Origin: an uncultured Clostridia bacterium
Lineage (GTDB): Bacteria; Bacillota; Clostridia; Christensenellales; Aristaeellaceae
DNA: 8,177 nucleotides
Direction of reading: 5' to 3'
NCBI GenBank assembly: GCA_934636425.1
Contig: CAKUAV010000137.1
Location: 1-8,177, forward strand
Each line of letters opens with the position of its first letter. The first letter of the stretch is position 1. A model generated the notes under the pieces. The model was not told where the DNA came from. It worked only from the letters and a program-made list of their open reading frames with translations, and did not search any database. Of the stretch, positions 5,673 to 8,177 are shown in pieces. A program made the position numbers and the translations under genes.

Positions 5673-5834
5673 TCCCGAAAAGCCGGGTGAAGCAGGGCGC
5701 GGCGGAGAGACGCAGACAGCATGGCGGCATAGCTTGCGCCGCTAAAGCCGCGTTTTCCCTTCTTTGTCCATTTTCACATGGCAAAAGCCGCGCAATCTGC
5801 CGCTGGGATTTGCGCATCCAAGATTCCGTGAAGA
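5673..5834 (+). repeat. 162-bp direct repeat, copy D1
   Basis: Starting at TCCCGAAAAGCCGGGTGAAG, this copy matches D2 (6015-6177) almost base for base to CCTTCTTTG (about 5768) and then with small indels to ATTCCGTGAAGA. CGCGGC (5698-5703) and GCCGCG (5747-5752) can pair, with TTTT directly after, giving a terminator- or attenuator-like outline conserved in both copies. Confidence 0.9.
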
Positions 5835-6014
5835 GCCAGAAAAAAGCAGCGATTGACGCGGCGGCGAAGACGGGGCTTAGCGAGTGCCCCTGTGCCATTC
5901 GAAGCACGACTGGCAGGCAATGGCCGATATCTATATTTTAGCGAGGATTCAGTATCATACAATACATGGCATATCGGCAATGCCGAATGAAGTGCGCCGA
6001 AAAAAGCAGGCTCC

Positions 6015-6177
6015 TCCCGAAAAAGCCGGGTGAAGCAGGGCGCGGCGGAGAGACGCAGACAGCATGGCGGCAAGGCTTGCGCTGCTAAAGCCGCGTTTTC
6101 CCTTCTTTGCTTATCCTCTCATGGCAAGCCGCGCAATCTGCCGCTTGAACTTGCGCTTCACCAGGATTCCGTGAAGA
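6015..6177 (+). repeat. 162-bp direct repeat, copy D2
   Basis: This is the second copy, starting 342 bp after D1 and ending 29 bp before the MATE start codon. The long-range pair is CGCGGC (6041-6046) with GCCGCG (6090-6095), then TTTT. A short extra hairpin GCAAG/CTTGC is present here but not in D1. As it forms most of the MATE leader, it may carry that gene's control signals. Confidence 0.9.
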
Positions 6178-6206
6178 CCCCCAAATAATAGCTCGGAGGC
6201 GAAACA

Positions 6207-7595
6207 ATGCAAAGGACGGTTCAGAAAAACGACTTTTCAGAAGGCAATATCCCCGCGATGATCGCGCGGATGGCCGTGCCGCTGATCGCCGCGCAGCTGA
6301 TCAACGTGCTCTACAGCGTTGTGGATCGCATATTCATCGCGCGCATACCGCACGTCGGGCTGACGGTGCTGGCGGGCGTGGGGCTGACGTTCCCCATCGT
6401 GACGCTGATAAGCGCGTTCACGGCGCTGGCGGGGCAGGGCGGCGCGCCGCTGTTCTCGATGGCGCGCGGCGAGGGCGACGAGGCGCGCGCGGGCCGCATC
6501 ATGGGCAATTCGATGCTGATGCTGCTCTTTTTCGCGCTGTTTTGCACGATTGCGGGCTATCTGGTCAAGACGCCGCTGCTGAGGCTGTTCGGCGCGAGCG
6601 ACGACACGCTGCCCTACGCGCAGGACTACCTCAACGTCTATCTGCTCGGCACGCCGTTCGTCATGGCGGCGCTGGGCATGAACCCGTTCATCAACGCGCA
6701 GGGCTTCACGCGCGTGGGCATGATGAGCGTGCTCATCGGCGCGCTGGCCAACGTGGCGCTCGATCCGCTGTTCATATTCGCGTTCGACATGGGCGTGAAG
6801 GGCGCGGCTGTGGCGACGATCATATCGCAGGCGCTGAGCGCGGCATGGACGCTCATTTTCCTCACGGGCAGGCGCTCGCTGATACGGCTCAGGCTGAGTC
6901 TGCTCAGGCCGGACTTTCGCCTGATGGGCGAGATCTCGGCGCTGGGGCTGTCCAGCTGCACGATGAGCGTGACCGAGAGTCTGGTTCAGGCGGTGTGCAA
7001 CGCCAGCCTCGGCCAGGCGGGCGGCGACGTATACATCACTGTGATGACGGTGATCAACTCGATCCGCCAGATCATCATGATGCCGATATCGGGCTTCTCG
7101 CAGGCGGCCGCGCCGGTGATGAGCTACAATTACGGCGCGAAGCGGATCGACCGCGTGCGCGTCTGCTTCCGCGTGCAGATCGTCACGACGCTGTGCATGT
7201 CCATCGCGGCGTGGGCGCTGGCGCAGCTGGCTCCCGAGCTGCTGATTCGCCTCTTCAACGGCGACGAGGCGCTGATGAGCGTGGGCGTGCCGGCGGTGCG
7301 GCTGTATTTTGCGACGTTCTGCTTCATGTTCATGCAGATGTCGTGCCAGCACAGCTTTGTCGCGCTGGGCAAGGCGCGGCGGGCGATGTTCTTCTCGCTG
7401 CTGCGCAAGGCGTTCATCGTCGCGCCGCTGGCGGTGATTCTGCCGCGCTTCATGGGCGCGCGGGGCGTGTTCGCCGCCGAGGCCATTTCCGACGTGGTCG
7501 GCTCATCCGCCTGCTTCATCACGTTTATGCTCACCGTCTGGCGCACAGAGCTTTCCCCGCGCCTCGATGCGGCGCGGACACAGCCGCCGGTTTGA
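6207..7595 (+). CDS. MATE-family (MepA-like) multidrug efflux transporter
   Basis: The 462-aa product is an inner-membrane antiporter expected to export cationic drugs or metabolites using a sodium or proton gradient. The length and the two-fold arrangement of about 12 hydrophobic segments are standard. The N-terminal signature is MAVPLIAAQLINVLYSVVDRIFIAR (22-46), the usual MATE opening helix with the conserved LYSVVDRIFI. GALANVALDPLFIFAFDMGVKGAAVATIISQ (178-208) matches the conserved helix pair at the end of the N-lobe. The C-lobe has MTVINSIRQIIMMPISGFSQAAAPVMSYNYGAK (280-312), the typical SQA..P..SYNYGA motif. The ATG at 6207 follows GGAGG (6195-6199) with 7-nt spacing. It stands alone, with long repeat-filled regions on both sides, and has no obvious link to the sugar genes. 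No truncation or frameshift is seen. The substrate is not predictable. Confidence 0.95.
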   Translation: MQRTVQKNDFSEGNIPAMIARMAVPLIAAQLINVLYSVVDRIFIARIPHVGLTVLAGVGLTFPIVTLISAFTALAGQGGAPLFSMARGEGDEARAGRIMGNSMLMLLFFALFCTIAGYLVKTPLLRLFGASDDTLPYAQDYLNVYLLGTPFVMAALGMNPFINAQGFTRVGMMSVLIGALANVALDPLFIFAFDMGVKGAAVATIISQALSAAWTLIFLTGRRSLIRLRLSLLRPDFRLMGEISALGLSSCTMSVTESLVQAVCNASLGQAGGDVYITVMTVINSIRQIIMMPISGFSQAAAPVMSYNYGAKRIDRVRVCFRVQIVTTLCMSIAAWALAQLAPELLIRLFNGDEALMSVGVPAVRLYFATFCFMFMQMSCQHSFVALGKARRAMFFSLLRKAFIVAPLAVILPRFMGARGVFAAEAISDVVGSSACFITFMLTVWRTELSPRLDAARTQPPV

Positions 7596-7729
7596 CGCGC
7601 GGCGTGAGCGCCGGCCTCTCTGGACTCTCTTCACGCTGTGGGTGGGAGTGCTTTCAACGCAGCGCTTGCCCTCGGTTTACGCTCGGCGATGCGGCTCTGT
7701 TGTCGCGTTTTGCCGTCGGTTCACGCCTG

Positions 7730-7756
7730 TCTTTTTTCCTCTGTCAGGAAAAAAGA
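7730..7756. repeat. Variable hairpin of the composite unit, version 2
   Basis: TCTTTTTTCCT (7730-7740) pairs perfectly with AGGAAAAAAGA (7746-7756) over CTGTC. It occupies the slot held by CTGTTTG/CAAACAG at 2080-2104 and by CTGTTTGTC/GACAAACAG at 8112-8133. The flanks are the same in all three (GTTCACGCCTG on one side, GACGGCTTGCG on the other), while the stem sequence is unrelated here. As RNA it could be bidirectionally terminator-like because both arms hold six-base T or A runs. Confidence 0.85.
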
Positions 7757-8111
7757 GACGGCTTGCGGGATGTTGCGTTTCTATTCCGCCGGGTCGAGAT
7801 CGCCATTCGCGCGTTCTCGCGGCGCTCTTCGGTTATCTGCCTTTGTGGGTTCACTTCGGGCTTGTGCGTTTCTTGCAGGCGATCTCGACGGGTTACCGGG
7901 GAACGGAGAACGGGGGAACGGGGTCGGCGGCGTGGCCTTTGTGCGTCTTTGCGCAGCCGCATTGGCTTTGTAATGCTTTCCGCGGGGAGTACGTTGGGGC
8001 TGCGCGCCCCCAAACCTGCGCCAAAGAGTCTTCGACTCTCTGGACTCTCTTCAGGGGCTGGCCGAGCGGCAAAGTGCGCTTTACGCGGCGTTTGCCTTTG
8101 GTTCACGCCTG

Positions 8112-8133
8112 CTGTTTGTCTCGCGACAAACAG
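8112..8133. repeat. Variable hairpin of the composite unit, version 3
   Basis: CTGTTTGTC (8112-8120) pairs perfectly with GACAAACAG (8125-8133) over TCGC. It is a longer relative of the 2080-2104 hairpin, in which the inner pairs are replaced by CGC/GCG around a G-G mismatch. The same invariant flanks are present. Confidence 0.85.
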
Positions 8134-8177
8134 GACGGCTTGCGATAGCTTGCGTTCCTATTCCGCCGGGTCGAGAT

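Larger units (their letters stand above)
5507..6206. other. 700-bp intergenic region before the MATE gene
   Basis: The region holds two copies of a ~162-bp repeat (listed separately) and an AT-richer patch around 5925-5965. A perfect TATAAT stands at 5633-5638 without a recognisable -35; a CTGCC/GGCAG hairpin lies at its upstream edge. GCCGATAT (5923-5930) and ATATCGGC (5971-5978) form an inverted repeat around the AT-rich patch and might mark an operator, but there is no further support. A GTG-initiated open frame crosses from 5486 but begins inside a hairpin, lacks a ribosome site and runs through the repeat. I see no convincing gene. Confidence 0.6.
7616..8177 (-). repeat. Composite repeat, inverted, as a higher-order tandem (runs off window)
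   Basis: One full unit spans 7616-8035 and a second begins at 8036 and leaves the window. Both start with the 18-bp word CTCTCTGGACTCTCTTCA (7616-7633 and 8036-8053), and both reach CTATTCCGCCGGGTCGAGAT (ending at 7800 and 8177). The stretch 7728-8089 is the reverse complement of 1741-2105. Units of the 42-44-bp array, inverted, lie at about 7666-7727. The inverted repeat arms are at 7793-7804 and 7878-7889. No gene is recognised in these 560 bases; open frames on both strands follow the repeats. Confidence 0.88.

Noticed and set aside
5486..5941. 151-aa open frame on +
   Set aside because: It starts with GTG inside a hairpin, has no ribosome site, and runs through the duplicated repeat.
5923..5978. 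GCCGATAT/ATATCGGC as an operator
   Set aside because: It is a single 8-bp inverted repeat 40 bp apart with no second site and no regulator nearby; noted only in the intergenic entry.
6237..7352. 371-aa antisense frame opposite MATE
   Set aside because: His/Arg/Ala-rich shadow of an unambiguous membrane transporter.
7600..7613. CGGCG-TGAG-CGCCG hairpin as the MATE terminator
   Set aside because: The stem is only 5 bp and is not followed by a T-run; common by chance at this GC content.

Overview
The window is GC-rich DNA with four intact-looking protein genes. All four use ATG starts preceded by AG-rich Shine-Dalgarno sites. There is also one very good sigma-A-type promoter. Together with the protein families this fits a high-GC member of the Bacillota (Clostridia-like), but no marker gene fixes the taxon, so the placement is an inference.

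Gene layout: (1) a Gfo/Idh/MocA-family NAD(P)-dependent oxidoreductase on + (555-1586); (2) a ROK-family sugar kinase (glucokinase-like) on - (2871-3758), convergent with the first; (3) a sugar phosphate isomerase/epimerase of the AP-endonuclease-2 TIM-barrel family on + (4652-5431), divergent from the kinase; (4) a MATE/MepA-like multidrug efflux transporter on + (6207-7595). The first three make a plausible carbohydrate or polyol catabolic neighbourhood (dehydrogenase, kinase, isomerase), though each appears to be its own transcription unit. The MATE gene looks unrelated.

Almost half of the window is intergenic and most of that is repeat DNA at several scales. 1-306 is a 43/44-bp tandem array followed by a tail (328-484). 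1741-2488 is a composite repeat: a ~360-bp unit rich in hairpins, then a 42-bp-period array, then the same tail. 7616-8177 carries the ~360-bp unit again, inverted and as a higher-order tandem that runs off the window end. A separate ~150-bp module (1518-1667, 2526-2672, 2700-2852) lies at the 3' ends of the two convergent genes, always in the sense orientation, and carries a 12-bp hairpin whose stem differs between copies at four base pairs, all compensated. Between kinase and isomerase lies a 111-151-bp tandem array (3931 to about 4560) downstream of a consensus promoter. Before the MATE gene a ~162-bp segment is directly duplicated.

The most interesting material is therefore the repeat families, not the enzymes. 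Several repeats keep hairpin geometry while changing stem sequence, which points to selection on folded RNA or single-stranded DNA, or to a mobile or amplifying element without its own transposase in view. No transposase, integrase, reverse transcriptase, Cas gene, tRNA or rRNA was seen.
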